Source: Cyathus striatus
Lineage: Eukaryota > Basidiomycota > Agaricomycetes > Agaricales > Nidulariaceae
Direction: 5' to 3'
Length of the DNA stretch: 64,000 bases
NCBI GenBank assembly: GCA_025738555.1
Contig: JAOVFP010000008.1
Coordinates: 3,224,001 to 3,288,000 of the forward strand
Position 1 is the stretch's first letter, and the number at the start of each line of letters is the position of its first letter. The translations under genes were made by a program, and so were the position numbers. Below are positions 46,309-59,300 of the stretch, one piece after another. Under the pieces are notes generated by a model. That model saw nothing but the letters and a program-made list of their open reading frames with translations, had not been told where the DNA came from and did not search any database.

Positions 46309-46647
46309 GAAATGCATACCTTCATCCTCTGTGCTAGGTGCAACTGGCTGCTCCCAAACCACGGTGTTCTCAAGCTCAGGCTCGGGTGTGTGCGTTGCCA
46401 TTCGTTGTCGCTTGTGTGACCTTGATCCATCTTCAGCAACGTCTTTGTCGTTACGTGAGCGTTTGCGTCGTTTACGTTGTGTTGAGGGAATGGCAGGGGA
46501 ACGAGAAGAGCTTGCTAACGGGTGAGGTTCTTGCGAGAGCGGCTGCGGGAGCCTGTATTTTGCGTGACGATGGTAAGTGGACAAGTCCACTTGTCTTCCT
46601 CCCTTGCAACGTTTCCAACAGGTACAGTTAACTTTGTCACGCGGCAT
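46309..46647 (-). CDS. First exon of an unknown gene with a CxCWxxC cysteine motif
   Basis: Begins MPRDKVNCTCWKRCKGG then VDLSTYHRHAKYR, followed by a basic, Ser/Pro-rich region with KRRKRSRND (nuclear-signal-like). A GT donor (GTATGCAT) follows ...APSTEDEG. The Cys-x-Cys ... Cys ... His pattern resembles zinc-binding N-termini seen in transposon-associated proteins of basidiomycetes. No downstream exons with a transposase were found, so this may be a remnant. Confidence 0.4.
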
Positions 46648-47902
46648 GTTGAAGAGAATACGAGGTTTATTCCAAAGCTATCAAAAGAGTCCCAGTTACA
46701 TTAGAGCAAAGCACGAGTGTACGAAAGCTAAGTACGACGAGGGAGTTTGAAAAGCGCCGTGTGCTCGAAGTGCTGCTATGAAGTCATAAAGAAGCTAAGA
46801 AGTCGATATGGTCGAGAGCTGTCTAGATTTTGTTGATGGGTCTTGATTTCGCTCATTTGGCTCACTCGCGCTTGAATACCCACAATTTCCCTCAACAGAC
46901 TTTTCACAGGGGATGAGATTTGGACAAAGTCACTCAACACCCTAACCATATCATTAGCTGTAGCCCATCCATTTCATGTACCTTGATAAAAATAGCATAG
47001 AAATTATTCCATAAATACTCTCAAATCACACAAGGCATTAGAGGGAACCCAATGATATTCAAAGCAATACAAAGAGCTACTAAACTAAGCTACCCAATCC
47101 AACCCATCGTCTTCAGGTTCCCATCTTGAGAACCATCACAAGATCCACCGTAAAAAACCAAATAAAAACTGTAAGGAGATTTCCAAAAATTGCTGAGAGC
47201 CGAAGCTATCAGACGGGTTCGGATGTGTAATTTGCAATCAGCAAAAGACTGTGCCTCGGTAGAAACCTCACTGGCGACAGTACATGCCCGAGCACAAGAG
47301 ATAAGGAAACGTAAGAGAAGGGGAAGAATTTATATATGGATTTAAAGGTGCGCACGGGCCATTTGGTGCTGTGTGGTTTATTGTTTGGTGTGTGTTTGTA
47401 CACCATGACTGGTCTGGCGCGTCATTGACGCGCGGCTATTGAGATATTGAGACCAAGTCAACCAGACTCAAGCAGAATCAATTCAACTCTCTCAATACTC
47501 GGTCTGTGCACCACATTTCTACATATAAAAACCCCTTCACCTCTCCCATTCTTCCACCCCATCCTTGTGCTAGGGTTTAACTGTTGCCAATGAGGTCCCA
47601 ACCGAGGCACAGTTTTTGCTAATTGCAAACTACAACCAAACACGTCTGATAGCTCTGCTATCAGCAATTTTTTGCCCTTATATTCCTTACTTAAAGAATA
47701 GAAATCATACGAGATTAAAGATATTATATTCCGGTGTATTCAAATTGAGTTACAGTATGCGTAAAAAAGAAAAGAAAATGAAATAATGCATATGAGTGGT
47801 CATCGTACGTAGATCCGCGAATGAAAATGGAAATTACACCGGGGTATACGTAGTAGAAATCAAAAAGGAGGGTGAGAGTGAAAGTAAAAGTCATAAGTCA
47901 AT
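46648..47902. other. Gene-free region holding repeat copy 2
   Basis: Nothing coding; see the element at 47035-47685. Confidence 0.5.
47035..47685. mobile_element. Inverted-repeat element, copy 2 of the 39.6 kb repeat
   Basis: The block from about 47185 to 47310 (AAAAATTGCTGA...GCTATCAGACG...GACTGTGCCTCGGT) recurs in reverse complement at about 47575-47680. The right end includes the perfect short hairpin GCTGATAGC-TCT-GCTATCAGC. About 500 bp between ends, no ORF of interest; a MITE-like structure. No target duplication confirmed. Confidence 0.65.
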
Positions 47903-50900
47903 CTAAAACCTCCGTCCACCACTAACCAGCCCCTCAATCGAATGATGCTCCAAATCATTCCTCGCCTTCAAAATAGAAGCATGCATCTCCTTCATCGCAT
48001 TCCCAAGCTTCACACCAAACCGACTCAGAATATCTCTCTGCCACGCATCATACTTGGCATTCACCCGCGCCTGCACCTGCTCATAATCAATTACGCACAC
48101 ACCAAAGCTCTTCTGCGTGTCCGACGTATCGAATGTCGACCGCGCCTTTTTGATTTCTGTCAGGAGCTGCTGCCAGTTCGCCAGTGAGTCGCCTAGTCGG
48201 TTGAATACGTATTCGGCTTCGAGGTCCCAGAGCGATTGGAATTGCAGCCATTTCGCTACGTAGTCTTTGAGTTGCTGTACTTTGTTCTCGACGAGGGCGA
48301 ACGGTCGTTCCAGGGTATCGTCCGTGAATTGTGTGAGCTGTGCAACCAGTCAGCGTGAGCCACCGATAACCATAACATCCATACCAATGAAGTATATGTC
48401 GTCTCCGTAGCAGACATACCACCCTGCATCTGCAATCCAATCTCATACCTCGAACTCTGTATCCGATGCAGCCTACATACAATACCTACATCATCTCGTC
48501 AACACAATCACAGCCACAATAGGGGGAACAACACACCAATCCAATCATGCAACTGCCTAATCCAAGTCGACCTCGCATACTCAATAGGCGGATCCAAGAA
48601 GATAACCTGGTTCTGTATCCGTATCTCATGCACAATAGGTTTGAGCACCATATTCCCTTCCAAGAACTACCCACGCGTCAGCCCAGCCGCTTTGAAATCC
48701 AAGAAAAGACCAACCTTTTCCTCCTTGGCCCGCTTATCCCCCCTCCTCTTGCCAGGAAGCTCCCGTCTGGTATCCCCATCATCCGTCCTATCAAACTCCG
48801 CACACCACGCTTGAATAATATGCGTAAGACGCTGAAGCAGGATACTCTCGATCTTCTTATCCAGCTCCGCAACCCAGTGGTCAAGGTTCGCATAGCCCTC
48901 CAAGTTCAGCCTATCAATCTACACCTAAATCAGCCAACGAACAACCAAACCGAGGGTACCACATACCGCAGCCTGAACCTTGCCCAACAACTCCGAGAAT
49001 GCGTCAGTAGTATACGAGCACGTAGCAAGATCCTCCACAGCGCGCATAATATCCTTATACAAGTCAATCACACTGTTCGTTTTATCCTGTCCACGGCATC
49101 AGCATCATCCCATAACTAACAACCAAAAAACCCACCTGAAGCACCGAAACGACACTCGCAAACTCCCTCACGAACAGAATATGTCGATTATCCCGATCCG
49201 CACCAGACACATACCGCGTCGAATCATACTGATTGATAAAATAATCCCAGCGAATATTCATGCCTACATCCCATAAGCACCCATCCAACTCAGCGGAAAA
49301 GACAACACACCTTTAGCAATCATCCTCTGACTCTCATTCCTATACTCAGCAACCAACCACTCAATACCCTTATTCCTCTCCACTAAATCCAACGTCTGTC
49401 CATACGTCCTAACAGTCTCCATCAAACTCACAGCATGGGGGTACACCCTCTTCGCATCCTTTGCCATATTCGTGATCGCATGCGGCACCTGAAAACCCAA
49501 CCATAGCAAATTCCTAACCTCCTTGAAGAGGGTAATAATCTGCGGATCAAAGTTCACCGCAAGCTGGAATCCACCCGTCAAGGTGCCGCCAGAGCCAGAG
49601 ACGGAGGTAATAGCGCGCAGGCGGACAATCTCAAACAATCTCCCGTCGACGCCCATATTTCGCCTATTGATATCGTGTAGCCACGCATCGAAAACAGGGC
49701 GTGTATCGAGCTTTTTGCGAAAGGCAGAACTCTCGCTTTGCAATTTCTGTCCCTCGGCGTACAGCTCCCATCCTTTACCCAGGACATCCTCCACGCGCTT
49801 CATGTACGTCAGGAGCTGTCTCTCAATCTGGCGCGCCCAGATGATAGCGCCAGCTATAGGCGGCAAATCACGCATCTGCGCCATATGATACGCTTCAGAG
49901 TACCGGTATTGCGTTTTAAACTACCCTCATCAGCCACCATCTCACCAAAAACGAACAAAAAACACACCTTATCATGCAACCTCTTAATATCCTCCTTAAC
50001 CGAATCAATAAGCTGCGTCTGATACTCCTGAATAGCACCACGAATCTACCAAACCCCACATCAGCCCTATCCACAAACGAATACGAGGCACACACCTTCG
50101 GGCGGACAAACAACGCATTAAACTTTGAAAAAACGCGAAACATCTCATTCGCATTCCTTGCAGTCCCAAGACGATCCCTAAGCCTCGCAATAATCTGATT
50201 CTCAACCCTCGACACGCGTTCGTTATACGCATTCTCCGCAGCAACCCAAATCTCCGTTCCCTCTGCATATCCCTATCAGCCTCCCATCATAGACGAGAAC
50301 GAGAGAAACGAACCAGTAGAAACATCCAAAACATCAATCCTCTTGACAACCTCATAAGCCTCCTTAACCTCCTCCTCCATATCCATCCCCATCTCGCCTC
50401 CACCAATACCCAACCCCCGCGTCGGACCAGTCATAACAGCCAACTGCTCATGCTGCTTCCTCCAATCCTTCAAATACCTAACCCTCTCCATCAACTTCCC
50501 ATGTGCAGGAAGCACCTTGATCGGAATAAACTTCTCGGCGCGCTTACGCGTCACCTCCCTGGCGACATTCGTAAACTCCTTCATCTGCTCGTCCCATGTC
50601 CTGAAGACACCCATGGTTTGTGTAAGGAGCCGGTCGAATGTCTCGTATGGAGTGTATGGCAGGCGGTGCGAGGTGAGAATCCGCAGGAGGACGTCGTTGA
50701 AGTCTTTTGAGATGGCCTCGACGAGGGGCAGAGCACGCCGAATGGGGTATGGGGAGAGACGGAGCTTGCGGTTGAGATGGGAGAAAATGAGGAGGATGGA
50801 TTCGTTCGTCTTGTCCAAGTCCGTTGAAGACAATAACTCGTTAAGTGGAAAATCCTTCATAAGCTGGTTATACTTGTGCACTATCCCCACGATCAGCATC

Positions 50901-52553
50901 TCCCCAACAAAGACAAAAGCAAGACCCACCAAGATCGGTAGCATCCTTCAACCCTGTATCCGCGATAAAACTAACAGTCGCATGAAACCTCTTCGCATTC
51001 CTCAAACAATCCATAACCATCCCCACCTCCTCACTCCTCAACTGCGTCTCAATCCCTTCCAGGGCCCTCTCCAAACTCAACCAAAAGTTAATCTCCTGAC
51101 TCGCAGTTCCACTCTGCACATCCCTAGTCAACTTCGTGACACCCTGTATAGCCTTAATCCACCCATTCACATGCGCATGAAGGGTATTCAAAAATGAACT
51201 ATCGTTCAGCAGCTTCTGCGGGAGATGGGAGAGTGAAGGCCGCTGGCTGTTCGAACGTGCGTAGGAGCATGCACGTTGGATCGATGGATGGATGAGGAGG
51301 TGCGTTTCGGGTATTTCAACATTTTGCTGAAGGTGAAGGAGGGAGAGCTCGAGTTCGGCGAATTTCTTTTTGGTCATTGGGATTCCTGCTTTGTGTTAGC
51401 TAGCTTGCTTGTAGAGTAGAAATATAAGGACGAACCCATTTTACTGTCCCCTTCCTTTCCTCCTCCCCGCGCACCAACAAAGGCGTCGAACCACGGTTTC
51501 ACACCGTGGCTTACGACGGCATGTAAACTCTCATACGGGGTCTCGTCCCCTCCGAACAGATTCAAAAAGTGCAGTTGAGTGGCCAAAGGCGCCGTCGGAT
51601 CTAGTGTCGCGCTGCGCTTTATCAAGGCCAACGTCGTAGCATGTGAGGGGTGGTACGTGAGTTGCGGTGTAAGGTGGTACGTATACACGGGTGGTATCGA
51701 ATCATCTAAAACCCTATTTAGCTTTCAGTAACGAAAGGAGTGAAAATGACAAACCCTCAGATTCGTCCCGCACTTTCACCACATACACAACTCCACCAGG
51801 CTCATTAACGAACCTCAACACGCGTTCCTCAAACTCCTCATCGTCAAATAGTGCTTCCACTTCTTCAGGCTGTGCCCCGACGACCGGAGGGAGCAAAGAT
51901 CGAAGGTACCCGCGGAATATCTCCGGGTCAAAGTTTTGTGCGGCGGCTGGAGTAGATGTTGTGGGAGGTTCGGGAGTAGGAGCATCATTGGACGGCGATG
52001 CGCGGCCGTTTGTTGGAGGAAGTGAGGATGAAGATTGTGATCGTTCCATTATGGTCGGTGGTGGCAGTGGTGGTGGTTCAGCCGGTGCAGGTGGCAATTC
52101 TACCTGTGTAATCGTTCGTGTAGGTGAGGCAGGCGGTGGCGTAGGCGTTCGTGGTGGTGGTGTAGGTGTTCGTGGTGGTGGTGGTGTAAGAACCTTGGGT
52201 AAAGTAGGTAGTGGTGTAATCGTTCGTGTTGGGGGTGTCAATGTCGGTGTCGGATCTTTCACAGAAGGAATCAAAACAGGTGCAGGCGTAGCAGGTCTAC
52301 TCCCAACAGAACTTCTCCTCGAAGAACTACCTTCTCGCGTCTGTGACCCAAAAACTCTAGAATCAAGCGGCGCAGAGCTCTCCGTGTCCTGACTGGGACT
52401 GCTGCTCCTCGAACCTGACCTAGATCTCCAGAAACTAGCAAGAGGCCCTGCAACAGACGCCAACAGCCTCTTGGGTGGTGTCCGTCGATAGCTCGTGAAA
52501 TAATACCCGAATCCTGAGTCGGAAGACGAGGTAGACTGCGCCATGTCAACCAT
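47903..52553 (-). CDS. dhc1: Cytoplasmic dynein heavy chain, N-terminal (tail) polypeptide
   Basis: Thirteen exons on the minus strand: 51755-52553, 51436-51705, 50930-51385, 50314-50880, 50096-50262, 49968-50045, 49311-49920, 49136-49263, 48967-49086, 48715-48918, 48537-48666, 48385-48485, 47903-48337 (4065 nt, 1354 aa, every junction in phase). From residue about 208 ([20 protein letters not shown]) it follows the dynein heavy chain tail, including [16 protein letters not shown] and [16 protein letters not shown]. It ends at [12 protein letters not shown] with a stop, before the linker and AAA+ motor. Agaricomycetes are known to encode dynein heavy chain in two genes, dhc1 (tail, dimerisation) and dhc2 (motor), needed for nuclear migration in Schizophyllum; this is dhc1. 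Residues 1-207 are a Ser/Pro-rich extension. Confidence 0.92.
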
Positions 52554-54086
52554 GAGATTGGATAAAATTAAGGAAAGTGAAGCGTACCTAGCGCCTTATA
52601 ATATCTATGAGCACGAGGATGTCGCGTTTCCGAGTGATAATGCGCTGTGCCCTTGCCCTGGATCGTCCAAATGAATGCTGCTCGTCGTCGTCGTCCTCGT
52701 TGATCACTGCACTCAAACGACGCGCAAAGCCTTTGTTTGGCCGCTGTTTGGGGTCGTGACACCAAAAATAGGCCGTTCTCACGACGAGACTCGGGGCTTT
52801 TGGAATCCTCGACAAACTTCAACCAAACCTTCAATCGACATCGCTGCTTCAGCCTAATTATGAAGGCCATGTTTTTATCGATATATATACACTGTAACGC
52901 AAAGTACAACAATCAAGCGGTTACTTCTGAGATACATATTCAACGAAATGGTAGTCTGCCTGAGGATACATAATCTTTATGCTCCAAATTCAACAGGTAG
53001 TGTGCTTCACTACAGCGTAATCAAATAGGCTATTCAGATACTCTTGCAACCGACGTCGTTGACTCCTTACCAGACGTCCAGATTCGAGCGTCAAAAGGGG
53101 ACTAATGCACGATTCTGTGTGCTGCCTCATGATTATAAATACAATCAAAATAAGCGCTTCTCATCTCCCAGGCATATGTTAAAAGTCTCCTCTCCGTGTT
53201 CTTTCTAACTTAACATGTCACATATACTCGAAATCGTAATTGATGTGCTCGGAACAGTTAAATGCGGATTTGAGTAAGACCCTGTAAGACCACGTACTTA
53301 CTAGTCTCGACTCAATACATCCACGTGAGTGGATACGTCCACTCTGTGGACGGTCTTGTACTAAAGTCCGTGTTTTACCGGGCAGTGTAAATCAAATTTT
53401 CCATCATTAGTTCCAAATGAAGTGTCTATTATGTAAGCGATCATTTTGAAGTTAATTAAGTCACTTTTGAAGTCATTTTGTTGTCCTCAAGTGTTGCGAG
53501 GTCGTCAAATTGTCTCCCTCACTGAGACCTTCACCGAACACATTTTAAATTTTTATATACATAGTGTTGTGTGAAAGAAGCAATGTAACATTTCTTTTCT
53601 ACCAATGCCATACTCCTGGTTTGAACTCGAGGCCCCAGAGCGAATATACTACACATTTTACACTGCCCTGCACTTTCCTGGACTTTGGTCTAAGCCCATC
53701 TCACGAAGTGCCCTTCCCGTTGACGTATGTCTACATATGGAAGGTCCACGTGATATCGTGAGAAGGGTTTTGTTGAGCCTAACGTACTTACTACTTACGG
53801 TGGCCTAGGACTCTTAACCAAACCCTGATCTCAATAACTTAGTACTTAGCAGCAGATGGTAGCACTCACATGATATCATGACATAAATTTCTATTCAAAA
53901 ACATATTTCATGACAGCAGAACGCTTGTATTTGCTACACAGTACAACAACAAAAATTAAGTATATTAAGGGGAGACGGGGAACATAGTTCGAAACTGCGT
54001 TCTGGGAGCTCCTGAGCGGGGGCGAGTTGTACTTGAGTAAAGATTCAATGCTAAAACGAATGGCGACGCTGATTCGTCAGTCTGTT
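52554..54086. other. Promoter side of the dynein gene and gene-free spacer
   Basis: Short ORFs on both strands only. A TATATATA tract near 52880 (minus) could serve the dynein gene through a long leader. Confidence 0.4.
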
Positions 54087-55676
54087 CTACTGTGGTACTC
54101 TTAGCCTCTTTAATATATTATCAATATATGATTGTCTTGCAATCTTGTTTGCTTCGCGTCGAGCCATCTCTTCACTAATGTTGTGATCTGTCCTAAGCGC
54201 TTCATAAAGTTCCGGGGCCAGGACCTTAGTACCTAATCCCAATATCTCCCAGAAACCTGAAATAGGAGGCGATATGTTAAATGGGATCGGCGTGTATGTA
54301 TTTTTAACCATTTCATCGAATGCGTTTGACTGATACCGTTTATCTCTTTGATGGTCTTCTACGGAATCCTGACGCCGTTCGTTAGAGATCGATTTCGCAT
54401 GGCTGATCGTACCATTTACCACTTGTACCAAATGATTATGAAAATACATTCTCTTCGCATCGAATAAAGTTTCCATGCTACCCCACGAATCTTCAGTGGG
54501 CTGGGAGAGATTTAAAACAACGACGATGGGAACCTTTTCTTGCATAAATATCTGGTATAAGACATGAAAGACGATGGACCATCGGTCGCCAATGTTGATT
54601 TCTACACTTGACATCGACAGGACAAGAATGTGAATGCGAGAATTGATTTTAAGAAGTGCGGTATACAGTTCAGTTATTAGTCGGGCGTTTGATGAATTCT
54701 CTGCGCCACTGATGGGCACTTTGCTCAAATGAATGTTTTTATCGACGACTCGGATAGAATCAAGGTTATCAGAGGTGCCCACAGCAAATACAACGATATT
54801 GGCACTATCTGTTGTATCATCTGAACGAATTTCACGAATTCTTCTTCTTTGGCGCCTTTTAGCGGAGTTATCGTAGTCGCCAGCGGCCTCCATGTAAGAT
54901 GAAATGGCCTGTTTGAGCTCTGGAGATAAATCACGGATAAACTGGGATCGCAATATGTTTGGTGATGTAGGAATTGCCTTGCGCAGAAACGTGGCAAGCC
55001 AGATGGATGAATTTGGAACCCACGGGATGGTGTCTTTCAACGATGCAGATAATAAAAGTTCTACCTTTTCCTTCGACCTCTGGTAGAGCTCCGGTAACGA
55101 TGGTAACCCTGTAATGCATGCATGGCCATCAAATGCCATTCCATACATATTAAATGCGCCCTTGTTGAAGTCCCACCAGGCATCCATGTCGTCGTGTTCC
55201 AGACCGGTAACGACGACCACGATCTTTACACGCCTATGGCAAATAGTATCCCAGAACATATCGTAGTTTTGCTTCGTCATAACTGTAATCCGACCCGCGC
55301 GGATGACATAAACGAGAAGACTGATACCGTTCGGAGGCATAGTAATGATAAGTTTGTGTAACGACTCGATCGCATCGATCGCTGGCACTGTCCCTTCAGC
55401 CCCTTCGTTCAGTCCAGCCGTGTCAAAAACGTTAACATGCATCCCGCTGATATTCTTGACGAAGCGAGTTGCACTGAACGTGACGCCTTCCGCAGAGGAC
55501 GCAGTTAAAGACGTCGCTGGATTGTCTCCTACACCGGGAAGCATATTTATAACAGAACTCTTTCCCACGCCGGATGAGCCGAAAAGAATAACGTTATGTG
55601 CTTTGATTTCGTTGGAAACGGACCTTGGAAATAAACGATGAAGGTGAATGAGAAAGCAGATGATAGCTTTATGCAT
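54087..55676 (-). CDS. AIG1-like GTPase with a second, degenerate G domain
   Basis: Intron-free, 529 aa. First G domain: P-loop GSSGVGKS at about residue 33, switch-type DTAGLNEGAEGT, and TGLE at the place of the NKxD box, followed by a WW pair and GHACIT. After a basic linker (KRRQRRRIREI), a second domain (ANIVVFAVGTSDN..., HILVLSMSSVE, VPIVVVLNLSQPTED) has the same strand pattern but no P-loop. The family (AIG1/IMAP and septin-like TRAFAC GTPases) typically oligomerises on membranes; in fungi the role is unknown. The start at 55676 gives an extra hydrophobic N-terminal segment (MHKAIICFLIHLHRLF). Related to the gene at 59938. Confidence 0.8.
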   Translation of the reverse strand: MHKAIICFLIHLHRLFPRSVSNEIKAHNVILFGSSGVGKSSVINMLPGVGDNPATSLTASSAEGVTFSATRFVKNISGMHVNVFDTAGLNEGAEGTVPAIDAIESLHKLIITMPPNGISLLVYVIRAGRITVMTKQNYDMFWDTICHRRVKIVVVVTGLEHDDMDAWWDFNKGAFNMYGMAFDGHACITGLPSLPELYQRSKEKVELLLSASLKDTIPWVPNSSIWLATFLRKAIPTSPNILRSQFIRDLSPELKQAISSYMEAAGDYDNSAKRRQRRRIREIRSDDTTDSANIVVFAVGTSDNLDSIRVVDKNIHLSKVPISGAENSSNARLITELYTALLKINSRIHILVLSMSSVEINIGDRWSIVFHVLYQIFMQEKVPIVVVLNLSQPTEDSWGSMETLFDAKRMYFHNHLVQVVNGTISHAKSISNERRQDSVEDHQRDKRYQSNAFDEMVKNTYTPIPFNISPPISGFWEILGLGTKVLAPELYEALRTDHNISEEMARREANKIARQSYIDNILKRLRVPQ

Positions 55677-56376
55677 ACGCGTACTTGTTGACCCTCTGAG
55701 TCGAAACCAAGGGCATTGTGATTTGATTGGAATCCGATTTAAACGAAGGTGTTGAATAAGAATGTGAATGGTAAATGCAAGCTAAACGCCTACGCGAAAT
55801 TATGGGAGTGTAGTGAAAGGCGACAACCTGAGCTTGCGTAAACCTTGGAATTTATTTATATTCTCCCTTTGGATATATTTGGTCCAATTGCTTATAGAAA
55901 CGTGAAGTGGTTGCCGCGTTTCCGGCAGCAATTACCATGCTCTAAGTGCTTGGAATTAATGTGAACACGTGTATGCATACTATCGTTCACTCCTAGTTCG
56001 GTCTACCTGTGAATCGGTCGTCACAATCATGTCACATCTCAATTTAAAGTCAGCCAGGCATGTCGATGATGGGTCGATGATTGGTTGTTGCTTCTTAACC
56101 GTGTCAGTTTTAAATTCCGCTGTTCCGGTGTATGGCAAGTGTGACAATCCTCAACATTTCAACTCTTCGTTCTTTGCAAGTCTATACAAAATAAATGACA
56201 CAAAATGTGTTTTGTACTTTGTATTAGACTACATGCTAAGTTTTAGAGTGCAATATCCGCGGGAATGTGCTAAACGCGAGCCAGACCGATTCAGTGGTTG
56301 ACCGAACTACTGATGAACAATAGTACACTGCAAATTTAATTTAATAGACGCTAACGTAAACAATGACAGATCTATG
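55677..56376. other. Spacer between GTPase gene and inverted-repeat cluster
   Basis: No gene recognised; one short ORF at 55969-56301 without family features. Confidence 0.4.
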
Positions 56377-56378
56377 TA

Positions 56379-59300
56379 TGAAGTTCCAAGTGTGGAAATA
56401 TTTGCCGTAGTCGTAATTCGGCTGTGTCGTAACTCTGGAGCGTTCTAATTCTGAAACTTCCTGTATTTTTTGGTTCTTTCCACATATATGGGTATCATTG
56501 CATATAGTAATTCATGTATATGTTCTTAAACAAACATATGCTCTATTGTTTTTATTTTTTAGCCCATTTTCCATCAGTTCTTTCTTTTCAGAGAGATTTC
56601 ACACGCTTACTGGAGGCGAGTGAATAAGAGGTCATCCATAGGGTTCCTGTTTTTCTTTCTGTATTTCAGTTGATCTTTGCAATACTGGGTGACTTTCCGT
56701 AGGAATTCTATTCCGAATAGACTCGAATATTTAATAGATCGGAGTTTGAAAATTTATGTCTATTTCATATCATTTTCCCGTAGCCAATTCTATTACAATC
56801 TATTATCAACAGAAATACCCTGAAACTTCTGCTCTCCCCTCGCAAAATTACATCATGGCAGGCCTTTTAAGAGTCAAAGTGACTAGACTTAAATTAACAG
56901 TAGTGGACTTCAATGTTGCTACTTTCATTACATCTAGATTCTGGGAGGACTTGAACACCACTGGAATTCATTCACCATATGTAAAATAACAAAATTATGC
57001 GAGATATCTGTTAGGAGGACTCATTATATATTAAAAGAACTAGTGATTAAATTTTTTGGAGAGAAAGAAAGGGCTTGGGAGTGCATATGATATGTTGCAT
57101 TCTCTAGAAATTTGTGGAATCTATGGAACTTGCAAGTCTGAAATGGACCACAGCACCTATGTCATAAGCTGGATGTCAGTTTACCTATAAAAGGAAGATG
57201 AAGGGAAGTCAAGCAGACTAAGTGAGCCTTAGTGAATTTTATTCAAGACTTAAAAATCTGGTGAGGGGTTTTAAGTTCTCCATAGACTTCAAAATCTATG
57301 AAGGTCTGTACAGCCCCACCTCCAACTACGCGGCAATAAGCGAGGATCAGCATCTCGGCGAACAGCGATCTATTCAAATCTATTCAAAATAAATGTGAAT
57401 AGATTCCTATGGAAAGTCACCCACTCTCCATAGTGCTTTCATAATTATAACACACTTTATGTAAATTCTAAAATTATGCTTGCATATCATGGAACATTAA
57501 CATCACAAATGAGCAAGCGACAGAATACTAGTGCTGTTGAAATATCTTGATCTGTATCTAGTGAATGCGACGAAATACAATCCCCACACCTGCTGGGGTG
57601 AGTGTCATTGTTTCATAATGTGCATTTGTGAATACCAGCAATGAAAAACATGCATGAAGTAGGTATGATAATATGAACATAGCACCAATTCAAATTGTGA
57701 GAACACTGTTTCACTCACCTTCAGGATTTAGACATAAATAAAGATATGTCAGTGGCACATTATTATGAAATTGTGCATTTGTAAGGAACTGTTTTTCTGC
57801 CAACATTTTATAACTTGGATGTAATTCCAAAGCACTGCCCTGCTCAGTTTAGGTGACTTACGAAATTTCGTCACATTAACCCCCCACTTGACTTACACAC
57901 AGAAATGGGTGTAGTATTTGTTTATGTGAGAGCTTCGCGCGTGGTGCATATTTTCATTTACACTTTAGCATAGCCACAACATAGATACTGGGGGACACGG
58001 CTCACGATGCTTGATACCTTGAAATTGCTTCGAAATTCGTAACTCATATGTTCACAAAATCACATGTAATATATATCGTAATGAGTAATAGCTTTGTCTA
58101 AGCATTTGTCTATTTAAATGAGCTACAAAATAATGGTTCCAAAATGCCACATGTCTTATTCTGGGTCTACAAAAGTCAAGTTGCCCGGCATGCTCACTTT
58201 TCACTTTAATATTTAGCATTAAGCAAATGTTAAGATAAAATTTAGATATATTATGTTACAACTACGAAACGATTCACTGCAATACAGAAAGATAAACGGG
58301 ACCCTATGGATGTACCTATTATTCGCTCACCTCCAGTAAGCATGGGAAATCTCTCCTGAAAAGAAGACAAAAGAAAGAACTGACAGAAAATGGGCTATAA
58401 AATAACAGTAATAGGGTATATGTTTGTTTAAAATATATACATGAATTCTTATATGCAATGGTACCTATATATGTGGAATGAACTAAAAATACAGGAATTT
58501 TCGGAATTGAAGTTCTAAGTGTGGAAAAATTCGCCCTGAGTAGCCGTAACTCGGCTGTGCCGTAATTTCGAGGCGTTGTAATTCCGAAAATCCCCTATTT
58601 TTCATTTCTTTCTACATATATAAGTACTATTACATATCAGAACTCATGTATATGACTTCTTAAAAAACATATGCCGTATGATTGTTGTTTTATAGTTCAT
58701 ATTCTGTCACTTCTTCTTTCGAAAACTTTCCCACGCTAGGTAGAGGCGAGAGAATAAGAGGTACATCCATAAGGCCTAAGGACTCCCGTCTTTCTATCAG
58801 TATTGAAGTAATTTTGCAACACATACACGCACACGTACCTAGTATCTTTATAATTGTGAGGATATCTATTTAAATTATACCATCATACTTACATAATGGT
58901 GAACATTAACATGAAATACGAGCACAGTGTGAAACATGCCTTATGTATACCCAAATTATGAGTTCTTGGTGACACTGTTCTGTAGCGTATTTTGATATAA
59001 AAACGCTTAATCTATTACTTGTTACAGTTGTACTACTTCATGTAAACTTATGAACGTTTGAAATACAGGTTTCAAAGCAATTTCATAGTATAAGGCTTCG
59101 TAAGCCATGTCCCGTAGTGTTTATCTCTCGTACCATTCCAATATGTCAATGAAAAATGTATGCACACAACTCTCAGGTTAACAAATAATATACTCATTTA
59201 TGTATAACATGACTGGGAGAGTTTGTGCTACAAGCTTCAGTGATTCAATTGTGTAAGGGAATGCTTGGCAGTCACATCTATATAGTAATAGGCTACTAGC

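Noticed and set aside
48661..48714. In-frame TAG inside the dynein coding region
   Set aside because: The segment is a 48-nt intron (GTTGGT...CTGAC...GGGTAG); removing it restores [14 protein letters not shown] in phase.
48547..49119. 190-codon plus-strand ORF
   Set aside because: Opposite strand of dynein exons 8-11, which join in phase on the minus strand.
51691..52392. 233-codon plus-strand ORF, very Gly/Val-rich
   Set aside because: Antisense shadow of the proline-rich first exon of the dynein gene; composition is the mirror of the Pro/Thr repeats.
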